Made by a program: the position numbers and the translations under genes. From assembly GCA_031273835.1 (NCBI GenBank), contig JAISRD010000143.1:1-22031 (forward strand): a DNA stretch of 22,031 nucleotides, read 5' to 3'. Below the pieces are notes generated by a model, which worked only from the letters and a program-made list of their open reading frames with translations, made no database searches and was not told the origin of the DNA. Numbering within the stretch: the stretch's first letter is position 1; each line of letters opens with the position of its first letter. The DNA is from Treponema sp. (GTDB lineage Bacteria > Spirochaetota > Spirochaetia > Treponematales > Breznakiellaceae). Positions 1-7,601 of this stretch are shown piece by piece.

Positions 1-1017
1 ATCATGGACGAGCCCACCGCGGCCCTTTCCCGGGGCGAGGCGGAGAACCTTTTCGCCATGATACAGAAGCTAAAAAAACAGGGCAAGGCCATTGTGTTTA
101 TCGGCCACCGGCTGGATGAAATTCTGGAAATTGCCGACCGGATCACGGTGCTGCGGGACGGCATTCTTGTGGGAGAGTGTTCCAGGGCCGACGCGACCCA
201 GGATACCCTGGTCCACATGATGATCAACCGGTCGATAAAGGAACTCATCGTCAAAGAAACCGTACCGATAGGGGAGGTCATTCTGGAAACTCAGGGCCTT
301 ACCTATCCGGGGCAGTATTACGATATTAGTATCAAAGTACGCAGGGGGGAGATAGTCGGCATGGCGGGCCTCGTGGGGGCCGGCCGCAGCGAAACCGCCT
401 CCGCCATATTCGGCACCCAGCCGGCCCTTTCCGGGGAAATTTTTATCAAGGGCAACAAGGCGGCGATCAGGAATCCCCTTGAGGCGATGAAACAGGGGAT
501 CGCCATGGTTTCCGAAGACAGGGCCCGTACGGGGCTTATTACCGCCTTCAGCATCAAATATAACATGACCTTTGCCATACTCAGCCGTATAGCTTCCCGG
601 CTCGGTTTTATCCAGGCCAGAAAGGAACAGGAACTGGTTAAACAGTACGTCGAATTCCTAAAAGTCAAAATGCGGAGTACCGAACAGGCGGTACGGGAAC
701 TTTCCGGGGGCAACCAGCAGAAGGTGGTTATCGCCAAATGGCTCCTTACCGAATCGGATATACTGATCCTTGACGAGCCGACCCGGGGAATTGACGTGGG
801 TGCCAAAATGGAGGTGTACCGGCTTATCAATGAACTGGCAAAACAGGGCAAGGCAATTCTGATGATCTCCTCGGAGCTTCCCGAGATACTTCAGCTTTCG
901 GACCGGGTATACGTTATGTGCGACGGCCATGTTACCGCCGAATTTAACCGGGACGAACTGGACGGACAGAGCATAATGAAGGCGGCATCGACGGCGCGGC
1001 AGAGGAGCGGAGCGTAA
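1..1017 (+). CDS. Sugar ABC transporter ATP-binding protein, RbsA type (5' end missing)
   Basis: This is the cytoplasmic ATPase of a carbohydrate-type ABC importer; it powers uptake through the two permeases encoded next. The reading frame is open from base 1, so the gene starts upstream. The window enters at the Walker B of the first nucleotide-binding domain (IMDEPTAAL), followed by its H-loop (GHRLDEI). The second domain is complete. Counting from the Met at base 4, it has a degenerate Walker A (AGLVGAGRSE, 121-130, Arg in place of the usual Lys), the signature LSGGNQQ (233-239) and Walker B ILILDEP (253-259). This tandem layout with a poor second P-loop is typical of RbsA, XylG and LsrA. 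Its stop shares one base with the next start (TAATG), so translation is probably coupled. The family is certain; the transported substrate is unknown. Confidence 0.93.
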   Translation: MMDEPTAALSRGEAENLFAMIQKLKKQGKAIVFIGHRLDEILEIADRITVLRDGILVGECSRADATQDTLVHMMINRSIKELIVKETVPIGEVILETQGLTYPGQYYDISIKVRRGEIVGMAGLVGAGRSETASAIFGTQPALSGEIFIKGNKAAIRNPLEAMKQGIAMVSEDRARTGLITAFSIKYNMTFAILSRIASRLGFIQARKEQELVKQYVEFLKVKMRSTEQAVRELSGGNQQKVVIAKWLLTESDILILDEPTRGIDVGAKMEVYRLINELAKQGKAILMISSELPEILQLSDRVYVMCDGHVTAEFNRDELDGQSIMKAASTARQRSGA

Positions 1018-2054
1018 TGGGCGGCATAAAACGGTTTGTTAATAAAAACATCAAAGAACTGGCCACTTTGGCGATTACCGTTCTTATTTTTATTGTGGCG
1101 GGCATTGCCAGGCCGGGGTTGTTTACCAGCCAGCGCCTTCCCAGCCTTATCAACAGCGTTTTCCTCTGGATGCCCCTGAACCTGACCATGGCCCTGGGGA
1201 TGATGATGGTTGTTATTATCAGGGATATCGATCTTTCCATCGGGTCCTCCGTTGCCTTAAGCGCCATGGCGGCAGGGCTTTGCTTCCGGGACCTGGGCTT
1301 TTCCATCCCCGCAGGGATCGCGGCGGCGCTGATCATCGGCCTGCTTTGCGGTTCCTTTAACGGCTTTCTTATCGCCTATCTTAAGATACCGGCGATTATC
1401 GTTACCCTGGGGACCATCAACGCATACCGGGGCCTGACCTACATCATCTCATCGGGGAAGCAGATTACCGGTTATGAACTTCCCGAAGGAATGAGCAATG
1501 TGGTTTCCACGGGCATTTCCATAGGCCCCCTTTTTCTGCCCTGGATGGTGCTGATAAGCTTTGGGATTGCCCTGGTATTTTACATTGCGCTTAACTATTC
1601 CCACTTCGGGAGGGAGGTATACGCCGTGGGGTCCAACCGTGAGGGGGCCCATCTGCGGGGAATTAACTGCAAAAAAACGGAATTTCTTATTTTTGCGCTT
1701 ACCGGACTGCTCTGCGGAATTACCGGTATTATGGCCATCGCCCGCTTCGGTTATGTTAACCCCAATACAACAGGAAGCGGCCTTGAATTTGTGGTCATTT
1801 CGGCGACGATCATCGGCGGCGTCAGCGTATCAGGCGGTAAAGGTACGGTGCCGGGAATTTTTCTGGGCTGCCTTCTTTTGGGAACAATCAACACCATTAT
1901 CGCCTCGGTTGGCATACCCGGCACGGTACAGCGTTTCAGCTACGGCCTTATTATTGTCATAGCCCTGCTTCTGGATCGCGGCGTAACAGTCATGCAGGAT
2001 AAGGCAAAGCTGAAATCCTATGATAAATTTGGCCCCAGCCGCGCGGCGTCGTAA
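1017..2054 (+). CDS. Sugar ABC transporter permease, RbsC family (first of two)
   Basis: Integral inner-membrane subunit of the importer, 345 residues, mostly hydrophobic segments. It carries the family landmarks: an IDLSIGS motif after the second membrane stretch, the NGFLIAYLKIPAIIVTLGT block around residues 118-136, and a glycine-rich GGVSVSGGKGTVPG segment near residue 265. Its ATG overlaps the stop of the ATPase gene by one base. It differs clearly from the second permease downstream, so the pore is probably a heterodimer, as in the LsrCD and RhaPQ transporters, rather than an RbsC homodimer. The substrate cannot be read from it. Confidence 0.93.
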   Translation: MGGIKRFVNKNIKELATLAITVLIFIVAGIARPGLFTSQRLPSLINSVFLWMPLNLTMALGMMMVVIIRDIDLSIGSSVALSAMAAGLCFRDLGFSIPAGIAAALIIGLLCGSFNGFLIAYLKIPAIIVTLGTINAYRGLTYIISSGKQITGYELPEGMSNVVSTGISIGPLFLPWMVLISFGIALVFYIALNYSHFGREVYAVGSNREGAHLRGINCKKTEFLIFALTGLLCGITGIMAIARFGYVNPNTTGSGLEFVVISATIIGGVSVSGGKGTVPGIFLGCLLLGTINTIIASVGIPGTVQRFSYGLIIVIALLLDRGVTVMQDKAKLKSYDKFGPSRAAS

Positions 2055-2066
2055 GGAAGAGCAAAG

Positions 2067-3041
2067 ATGAACCGAATAGAACAGGCATTGCGCCGCAGGA
2101 TGGAGCTCGTACCTTTCTCGCTGCTTGTGGTGGTGCTCCTTATCAGCATGGCCTTTTCGGCGAATTTCAGGGATTTAGCCTATCTGCTGAGGACCAGCAA
2201 CCGTTACATGGAGTTAAGCCTTACCGCCCTTACCATGACCTTTATTATTACCGCGGGAATGATAGACCTGTCGGTCCCGGCGGTAATGAGCTGTTCCGCC
2301 ACCATTACGGCGATTCTGTTTCACGGGGGGCTCCCCATGGGCTGGGCCCTAATCTGCGGCCTCTTGGTCGGCGCTACCTGCGGGGCCGTTAACGGCCTCC
2401 TTGTGGCCTACGCGAGGCTTCCCGCCATGATAGTTACCATAGGAACGATGAACGCCTTCCGGGGTATTTCACAGATATTCATAGGCGACAGGAGCCTGGG
2501 TAAATTTCCCGACTGGTTTAACAGGGTGGATAATATTACCGTATTCAGGATTTTCGGCGCCCAGGTTAGTATTACCGTGGTGTTCTTCCTCCTCTGTGTT
2601 ATAAGCGCCTATCTGATCCTCCACCGGACCAGTTTCGGCAGGCAGATCTTTGCCATCGGGGCCAACGAGCAGGCGGCGATTCATTCGGGGGTCAACACCA
2701 GGCGGATAAAGTTTTCCCTGTTTGTCATGTCAGGATTTTTGTCCGCCATTGCCGGGCTTCTGACCATGTCCCGGCTCCTCCTGGTCCAGTACAGTATGGC
2801 CCTCAATTCCGAAATTGACGTGGTAATTATGGTGCTTCTGGGCGGCGCGGATATCAACGGAGGCCGGGGCAGCATACTGGGTACCTTCATCGCGGTAATC
2901 CTGGTGATCATCCTTAAAACAAGCCTTATTGTGGCTAATGTAACCGCCGACGCACAGATGTTCGTTATGGGAATTATCCTGCTTATTTCGATTATCATTC
3001 CCAATATCAGTTCACTGGTGCAGGATATGAAGGATAAATAG
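2067..3041 (+). CDS. Sugar ABC transporter permease, RbsC family (second of two)
   Basis: Second membrane subunit, 324 residues. It shows the same family blocks in variant form: GMIDLSVPAV, then NGLLVAYARLPAMIVTIGTM, then GGADINGGRGSILG. The IDLS motif is followed by VPAV instead of the usual GS, which marks it as a paralogue of its neighbour rather than a recent duplicate. It starts 12 bases after the first permease, behind an AAGGAAGAG ribosome binding site. Hairpin-forming sequence lies between its stop and the binding-protein gene. Confidence in the family is high; the specificity is unknown. Confidence 0.93.
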   Translation: MNRIEQALRRRMELVPFSLLVVVLLISMAFSANFRDLAYLLRTSNRYMELSLTALTMTFIITAGMIDLSVPAVMSCSATITAILFHGGLPMGWALICGLLVGATCGAVNGLLVAYARLPAMIVTIGTMNAFRGISQIFIGDRSLGKFPDWFNRVDNITVFRIFGAQVSITVVFFLLCVISAYLILHRTSFGRQIFAIGANEQAAIHSGVNTRRIKFSLFVMSGFLSAIAGLLTMSRLLLVQYSMALNSEIDVVIMVLLGGADINGGRGSILGTFIAVILVIILKTSLIVANVTADAQMFVMGIILLISIIIPNISSLVQDMKDK

Positions 3042-3076
3042 GGCCCTTGTAAAAAGGCCCGTCCGGTTTTCCGGAC
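3041..3076 (+). other. Two adjacent intercistronic stem-loops between permease and binding-protein genes
   Basis: GGGCC (3041-3045) can pair with GGCCC (3056-3060). Immediately after it, GTCCGG TTTT CCGGAC (3061-3076) is a perfect 6-bp stem with a four-base loop. No T-run follows on the plus strand, so this is not a standard intrinsic terminator. Such hairpins between importer cistrons often stabilise or process mRNA so that the binding protein is made in excess. That role is inferred here. Confidence 0.4.
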
Positions 3077-3146
3077 CGTAAAAAAGGACATTACCGGTAC
3101 TGTTTAAGTTCCGGTAGAGATAATGTTTTCATTATGGAGGAAAAAA

Positions 3147-4199
3147 ATGAAACAAATGAGGAAACTGGCGCTTATTGCCCTGTGTTTAACCATGGCTATG
3201 GCGTTTCTGGCCTGCCAAAGGCGCGGCGGAGAAACAGAAAGCGCTGGAGGCGGGGAGAAGCTCAAAATTTACTTTATCCCCAAGGATTCGGTAAATCCCT
3301 ACTTCTATGCCATTGATGTGGGATTCAAAGAGGCGATTGCCGAACTGGGGGAAGAAAACTTTGAGTACATCTACACCGGCCCCGCCACCGCAGGACCCAC
3401 CGATCAGATTGAATACATTGAAGCGGCGGTACAGAACAAGGCCTTCGCGGTCTTTGTATCGGCGAATCATGATTCCGCGCTGAACCGGACCTTTGACGAC
3501 GCCCGGGCCGCCGGGGTTAATGTATTTATCATGAACCAGGATATCCCCGGCAGTGAGGATCACCGGGACGCGGCGATCATGCCCGCCAGCTTTGCCAACG
3601 TCGGCCCCCTTTTGATTGAACTTATGGGCCAGCAGATAGATTATTCCGGCGATTTTGCCATCCTTTCCGCCACCACCGACGCTCCGGACCAGAACGCGTG
3701 GATCGATGGGATCAAGCAGGCCCTGGCCGCAGATTCAAAGTACGCCAACATGAACCTGGTAACCGTTGTTTACGGCGACGATCAGCCGGAAAAATCCACC
3801 ACCGAAATGGAGGCCCTGCTTACCAAGTATCCCGACCTTAAGGGAGTTATCGCCCCCACCGCAGCGGGCATACCCGCCTGCGCCAAGGTGCTCCAGACCC
3901 GGCGCCTGACCGGTCAGGTTAAGCTTACCGGTTTAGGACTGCCCTCAACCATGCAGGAATTTGTCAAGGACGGAACCTGTGAATCCTTCGCCCTGTGGAA
4001 TCCTCCCTATGAAGGATACCTCGCCGTCTATCTGGTAGACGCCATTGCCAACAAGGGCTACAAGCCTGTCCCCGGTTCTTCCTTTGAAGCCGGCAAGCTT
4101 GGAACCATCACCATTGAAAGCAACGGGCAGATTCTTACCCTCAAAGACCTTATGGTCTATGACGCATCCAACATCGACGAATACGCGCCGTTGTTCTAA
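3147..4199 (+). CDS. Sugar ABC transporter substrate-binding lipoprotein, LsrB/RhaS-like
   Basis: Extracytoplasmic receptor of the importer (Peripla_BP_4-type fold expected). I place the start at the ATG at 3147 because GGAGG (3136-3140) lies six bases before it; the in-frame ATG at 3123 has no such site and would put charged residues before the signal. From 3147 the protein has 350 residues, with a lipoprotein signal peptide (KQMRK, hydrophobic core, lipobox FLAC, Cys23). The mature N-terminus runs into IYFIPKDSVNPYFYAIDVGF, a pattern shared by LsrB and rhamnose-binding relatives. The gene order ATPase-permease-permease-binding protein equals lsrACDB, but no lsrK, lsrF or lsrG is visible here. 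The substrate is probably a small sugar or polyol; this is inference. Confidence 0.9.
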   Translation: MKQMRKLALIALCLTMAMAFLACQRRGGETESAGGGEKLKIYFIPKDSVNPYFYAIDVGFKEAIAELGEENFEYIYTGPATAGPTDQIEYIEAAVQNKAFAVFVSANHDSALNRTFDDARAAGVNVFIMNQDIPGSEDHRDAAIMPASFANVGPLLIELMGQQIDYSGDFAILSATTDAPDQNAWIDGIKQALAADSKYANMNLVTVVYGDDQPEKSTTEMEALLTKYPDLKGVIAPTAAGIPACAKVLQTRRLTGQVKLTGLGLPSTMQEFVKDGTCESFALWNPPYEGYLAVYLVDAIANKGYKPVPGSSFEAGKLGTITIESNGQILTLKDLMVYDASNIDEYAPLF

Positions 4200-4213
4200 G
4201 AAACCGTAAATAG

Positions 4214-4249
4214 GGGCGTCCGGAAAATTTCCGGGCGTCCTTGTTTTTT
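4214..4249 (+). terminator. Rho-independent terminator of the importer operon
   Basis: A 12-bp stem with two G:T pairs (4214-4225 with 4229-4240) encloses a tight loop and is followed directly by TTGTTTTTT. It lies 15 bases after the binding-protein stop. Some read-through into the dehydrogenase gene at 4276 is possible, since no convincing promoter is seen between them. Confidence 0.85.
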
Positions 4250-4275
4250 CTAAATTACTTTGACAGGACAGTGTT

Positions 4276-5076
4276 ATGAGAGGTTTACAAGGAAAGGCCG
4301 CCGTTGTAAGCGGCGGTTCCAGGGGCATAGGCCGGGCAATCGTGGAACGCCTTTTAGAGGAGGATGTAAGGGTTCTCTTCTGCGGGCGCAATGAAATAAC
4401 CGGCAAGACAAGCCTGGAGGGACTGCGAAAGAAATACGGGGACAAGGTACACTTTGTCCCGGCTGATATGGAAGACAAGGATACGCCTGAGGCGCTGATC
4501 GCCAGGGGACGGGCCCTTTTCGGGGAGCTGGATTTTTTGGTGAACAACGCATTTCCCTTTACCGCCAAGGCCATGGACGCGAGCTACGACGACTGGGTTC
4601 ATACCTTTATGGCGGGCCCGGCGGCCTACGCCCGGATGATAGCCTGTTTTTCCCAAAACCGGAAAAAGAAAGAGGGGGCTGTGGTATGTATTTCCAGCAT
4701 TTCGGGCCACATCGCCCAGCCCGGGCGCTGGACCTACAACGCCGCCAAGGGCGCGGTAAAACAGCTGATCCGCTGCGCCGCCCTGGATCTTGCCCCGTAT
4801 ATACGGGTGAACTGTCTAAGCCCCGGCTGGGTAAAAACCGACGAAGTCCTTAAGGCAACCCCGGACAAGACCTGGGAAAGTACCCCCAGGGCCTGGGAAG
4901 AATACCACATGCTTCAGAAACTGCAGGAGCCCTGCGATATTGCCGCCGCGGCGGTTTTTCTGCTCAGCGATGACGCAGCGGTAATCACCGGCCACGATCT
5001 CTTTGCTGATTCCGGCTATCTTGCCATGGGGCCCGAGGGCCTCGGCAAAACGGCGAATTTTGCCGGCAGCGCATAG
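4276..5076 (+). CDS. Short-chain dehydrogenase/reductase (SDR), substrate unknown
   Basis: Classical SDR of 266 residues, an NAD(P)-dependent alcohol/ketone oxidoreductase. The nucleotide-binding motif is SGGSRGIGR (12-20, Gly-rich, with Ser for the usual Thr). The structural NNAG motif appears as NNAF (90-93). The catalytic set is Ser140/141, Tyr154 and Lys158 (YNAAK). The PG motif follows at 183-184. Arg38 at the end of the second beta strand (CGRNE) suggests NADP rather than NAD. It lies 76 bases after the importer genes, beyond their terminator, and 41 bases before the cyclase gene, so a role in the first oxidation or reduction of the imported compound is likely but unproven. Confidence 0.88.
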   Translation: MRGLQGKAAVVSGGSRGIGRAIVERLLEEDVRVLFCGRNEITGKTSLEGLRKKYGDKVHFVPADMEDKDTPEALIARGRALFGELDFLVNNAFPFTAKAMDASYDDWVHTFMAGPAAYARMIACFSQNRKKKEGAVVCISSISGHIAQPGRWTYNAAKGAVKQLIRCAALDLAPYIRVNCLSPGWVKTDEVLKATPDKTWESTPRAWEEYHMLQKLQEPCDIAAAAVFLLSDDAAVITGHDLFADSGYLAMGPEGLGKTANFAGSA

Positions 5077-5117
5077 GCCCCTGGGGGCACATTATTCCGA
5101 GCGGAGGAAAACACAGG

Positions 5118-5759
5118 ATGAGTAAAATCATCGATCTAAGCGCGCCTCTCTATGACGGAGCGCCCGGTATGGCCATGGATCCCAAAATATCCATAAGCTG
5201 GCATTGTACCCTGGAAACCCTGGGGTATAACCTTTCACGGCTGGTTACGTCCCTTCATCAAGGGACCCACATGGACGCCCAGCGCCACTTCTACAATGAC
5301 GGGGAGACCATCGACAAGCTCCCCCTGGAACACTGCGTAGTTAAGGCGGTAAGGCTGGATTTGACTAAGAAAACCCCCGATACGCCCATAACGCCGGAGG
5401 ACCTTAAACCGGTAGAAAAGTATATTGACGGGGGCTGCAGCGTACTCCTCCATACCGGCTGGGATAAGAAGTTTCCCGATCCGGCGTTCTTTTCCGGCTT
5501 CCCCTATGTGTCCAAGGAACTGGCGGACTGGTTCGCCGCCAAAAAGATCACCCTGGTGGGGATGGATCTACCCACCCCCAACGGCTACGACTGGAAATAC
5601 GTTCATCTTAAGATGCTGGAACAGCGTATCGTGATCGTCGAGGGCCTGGTCCGCCTTGAACAGCTTCCGCCGGATACGGTATTTACGTTCTTCTCCCTTC
5701 CCCTCAAGCTGGAAGGCCGGGACGGTTCTCCTGTCAGGGCCATTGCGATGCTGGACTAA
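5118..5759 (+). CDS. Cyclase-family metal-dependent hydrolase (kynurenine formamidase-like)
   Basis: 213-residue protein of the cyclase family (PF04199), which includes kynurenine formamidase and isatin hydrolase. The defining metal-binding motif is complete: HQGTHMDAQRHF (about residues 47-58), matching HxGTHxDxxxHF. These enzymes use Zn or Mn to hydrolyse amide, lactone or ring C-N/C-C bonds. A CGGAGG site (5102-5107) precedes the start at a slightly long spacing. There are no tryptophan-degradation genes around it. With the sugar importer and an SDR next to it, a lactone or cyclic polyol derivative is a better guess than formylkynurenine. Its stop overlaps the stop of the convergent regulator gene by 4 bases. 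Confidence 0.85.
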   Translation: MSKIIDLSAPLYDGAPGMAMDPKISISWHCTLETLGYNLSRLVTSLHQGTHMDAQRHFYNDGETIDKLPLEHCVVKAVRLDLTKKTPDTPITPEDLKPVEKYIDGGCSVLLHTGWDKKFPDPAFFSGFPYVSKELADWFAAKKITLVGMDLPTPNGYDWKYVHLKMLEQRIVIVEGLVRLEQLPPDTVFTFFSLPLKLEGRDGSPVRAIAMLD

Positions 5760-6484
5760 AGATCCCCGGCGGCGGTCCTTTGGACGGGGGCCCCTTTGGA
5801 CGGGTCCTGCAGGTTATGCTGGGCCTTGTTCAGATGGGCCTCCATGGCGGCGGCGGCCCGCTCCGGGTCGCCGTTCCGTATGGCCTCAAAGATCAGCAGA
5901 TGATCCTCTATACTTTTCGCGGGCTGGCCGGGAATATCCAGGGTCGCCTTGCGGGACTCCGCCAATAGTTCTCCCACCAGTTCAATGATCATCGTAAAAG
6001 CCTTGTTCTGTGAAGCCCTGGCGATTTCCAGGTGGAACTGATTGTCCCCCCGTATGCCGCAGCCTCCCTCCTCAACTTCCGACTGCATGTTAAGGATCGC
6101 TCCGTATATCAGGGAAAGCTGCTGTTTGGTGGCGTTTTTCGCCGCCAGCGCCGCCATGTGTACTTCCAGGTGGAGCCGTACCTCGATTATGTCGGCGGCC
6201 AGCTTTTTGTCCTGGGCAACCATGGCGGACAGGGGCGGTAAAACATGTTCTACCGACACGGAATTGACATAATTTCCCCCTCCGGGGACCGAATAAATAT
6301 ACCCCATACTTTCAAGGGCCCGCAGGGCTTCCCTCAGGCTGGTCCGGCTGACCCTCATTTCTTCCGCCAGAACACGTTCCGGCGGGAAGCGCTGACCAAT
6401 GGTAAGGGCCCCCGACTGTATGCGCCGGACTATCATATCCACCACTTCTTCATATATCCGCTTATGCTGCAGTTGTTCAAACAT
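5756..6484 (-). CDS. GntR-family transcriptional regulator, FadR/FCD subfamily (PdhR-like)
   Basis: DNA-binding regulator of 242 residues. The N-terminal winged helix (about 1-75) contains FPPERVLAEEMRVSRTSLREA, with the Ser-Arg-Thr-Ser-Leu-Arg recognition helix typical of the FadR branch. The C-terminal FCD domain (about 85-230) has a full set of metal ligands: Asp147, His151, His195 and His217. FCD regulators of this type sense small carboxylic acids and bind TNGTNNNACNA. The start at 6484 has an AAGGAG site. The gene is divergent from the E1/E2 operon. Matching sites lie in that operon's promoter and in the promoter of the aldehyde dehydrogenase operon, so it most likely represses both and itself until the pathway effector appears. 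Confidence 0.93.
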   Translation of the reverse strand: MFEQLQHKRIYEEVVDMIVRRIQSGALTIGQRFPPERVLAEEMRVSRTSLREALRALESMGYIYSVPGGGNYVNSVSVEHVLPPLSAMVAQDKKLAADIIEVRLHLEVHMAALAAKNATKQQLSLIYGAILNMQSEVEEGGCGIRGDNQFHLEIARASQNKAFTMIIELVGELLAESRKATLDIPGQPAKSIEDHLLIFEAIRNGDPERAAAAMEAHLNKAQHNLQDPSKGAPVQRTAAGDL

Positions 6485-6523
6485 ATCCGCTCCTTGACAT
6501 ACCCCGGAACAATTCCGGTCGGT

Positions 6524-6553
6524 TTATAAATAATACCAATCTTTTTATTGTAA
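6524..6553 (-). promoter_or_regulatory. Possible promoter of the FCD regulator gene
   Basis: Read on the minus strand, TTACAA (6553-6548) and TTATAA (6529-6524) are separated by 18 bases. The -35 hexamer is on the same bases as the -35 of the divergent promoter, so the two would compete and share the operator. Both hexamers are imperfect, and TATTAT a few bases upstream of TTATAA is an alternative -10. Confidence 0.35.
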
Positions 6554-6560
6554 TACCAGT
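6531..6560. promoter_or_regulatory. Predicted operator of the FCD regulator (full site plus half site)
   Basis: TTGTAATACCA (6548-6558) fits the FadR-subfamily consensus TNGTNNNACNA. Exactly 20 bases upstream, the same right half recurs: TAATACCAAT (6531-6540) against TAATACCAGT (6551-6560). The upstream copy lacks a good left half. Two half sites on one face of the helix, two turns apart, suggest cooperative binding. The full site covers the -35 element of the E1 operon promoter, consistent with repression. Confidence 0.6.
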
Positions 6561-6576
6561 TTTAATTTGATATAAT
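6548..6576 (+). promoter_or_regulatory. Sigma-70-type promoter of the E1/E2 operon
   Basis: A perfect -10 TATAAT (6571-6576) is preceded by TG one base upstream (extended -10, TGATATAAT). A 17-base spacer separates it from TTGTAA (6548-6553, 4 of 6 matches). Transcription would start near 6583, about 25 bases before the coding region. The -35 is embedded in the predicted operator. Confidence 0.7.
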
Positions 6577-6608
6577 GGCCCATAAATCCCTATTATTGGA
6601 GGATGGAT

Positions 6609-7601
6609 TTGAAACAGGAAAATCAGCGTTACGGCAGGGAACTCCTGCTGGATATTTATCAAACCATGAAGCAGATACGGCTCTTTGAGGAAACCGCCTT
6701 CCGGTTCTTCCAGGAAAACAAGCTGCGGGGTTCCGTGCATCTTTGCATAGGTCAGGAGGCAATCTGTTCCTCCATCATTGCCCTGCTGGACGAGAATGAC
6801 TATATCACCTCCACCCACCGGGGCCACGGCCACGGCATCGCCAAGAGCCGGGATTTGAAGAGCGCCTTTTCCGAACTTATGGGCAAGGAAACCGGTTTTT
6901 GCCACGGCAGGGGCGGTTCCATGCATATCTGCGATCTGGCCAAGGGAAACCTGGGGGCCAACGCCATAGTCGGCGGCGGACTGCCCATAGCCACAGGCGG
7001 CGCCCTGGCCCAGAAGCTGCGCAAAACCGACCGGGTAACGGTCTCGTTTTTTGGCGACGGCGCCTCCAATCAGGGAACCTTTCACGAATCCCTCAACCTT
7101 GCCTCGGTGTGGAAACTCCCCTGTATCTTTGTCTGTGAAAATAACGGTTTCGGTATTTCCGTGCCGGTTAAACAATCCACCTCGGTGGCCGATATTGCCG
7201 ACCGGGCCGCGGGCTATGCCATGCCCGGCTGTGTGGTGGACGGCAATGACGTAATCGCCGTTCTGGACGCCTTTTCCCCATGCCTTGCCAGGGCGAGAAA
7301 AGGGGAAGGTCCCTCTTTAATCGAGGCAAAGACCTACCGCTGGAAGGGCCACTGGACCGGGGACCCGGAGGTGTACCGTACCAGGGAGGAGGTGGAGGCG
7401 TGGATGGAAAAATGCCCCATCAAGAAGCTGAGGGCCTATCTGCTGGAGAATAAATTGGCCTCGGAAGCTGAGTTAAACGCCCTTGATCGGCGCGCCCGGG
7501 AGGAAGTGGACGGGGCCGCCCAATTTGCCCTTAACGCGCCCGAGCCCGATCCGGCCCAGGTGATGGACGGAATGTATGTGGAAGGAGCGTACCCAGGATG
7601 A
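6609..7601 (+). CDS. acoA: Acetoin-type 2-oxo-acid dehydrogenase complex, E1 alpha subunit
   Basis: Thiamine-diphosphate-dependent E1 alpha chain. It pairs with E1 beta to decarboxylate or cleave the substrate and pass the acyl group to lipoyl-E2. The ThDP/Mg motif is clear: GDGASNQGTF followed by CENN about 30 residues later (roughly residues 149-179). The long HGRGGSMHI and GANAIVGGGLPIATGGA blocks and the length of about 330 residues fit AcoA better than the longer pyruvate dehydrogenase E1 alpha. An ATG exists at 6603, but GGAGG (6598-6602) abuts it directly. The in-frame TTG at 6609 has the same GGAGG at a normal 6-base spacing, so I prefer the TTG start. The gene overlaps E1 beta by ATGA. 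Confidence 0.9.
   Translation: MKQENQRYGRELLLDIYQTMKQIRLFEETAFRFFQENKLRGSVHLCIGQEAICSSIIALLDENDYITSTHRGHGHGIAKSRDLKSAFSELMGKETGFCHGRGGSMHICDLAKGNLGANAIVGGGLPIATGGALAQKLRKTDRVTVSFFGDGASNQGTFHESLNLASVWKLPCIFVCENNGFGISVPVKQSTSVADIADRAAGYAMPGCVVDGNDVIAVLDAFSPCLARARKGEGPSLIEAKTYRWKGHWTGDPEVYRTREEVEAWMEKCPIKKLRAYLLENKLASEAELNALDRRAREEVDGAAQFALNAPEPDPAQVMDGMYVEGAYPG

Noticed and set aside
4260..4265. TTGACA as a -35 element for the SDR gene at 4276
   Set aside because: Only 10 bases separate it from the start codon, leaving no room for a -10 and a leader.
3945..4574. A 209-codon minus-strand frame crossing the importer terminator
   Set aside because: It spans the end of the binding-protein gene, the terminator and the SDR start on the other strand, and its sequence is low in any family signal.
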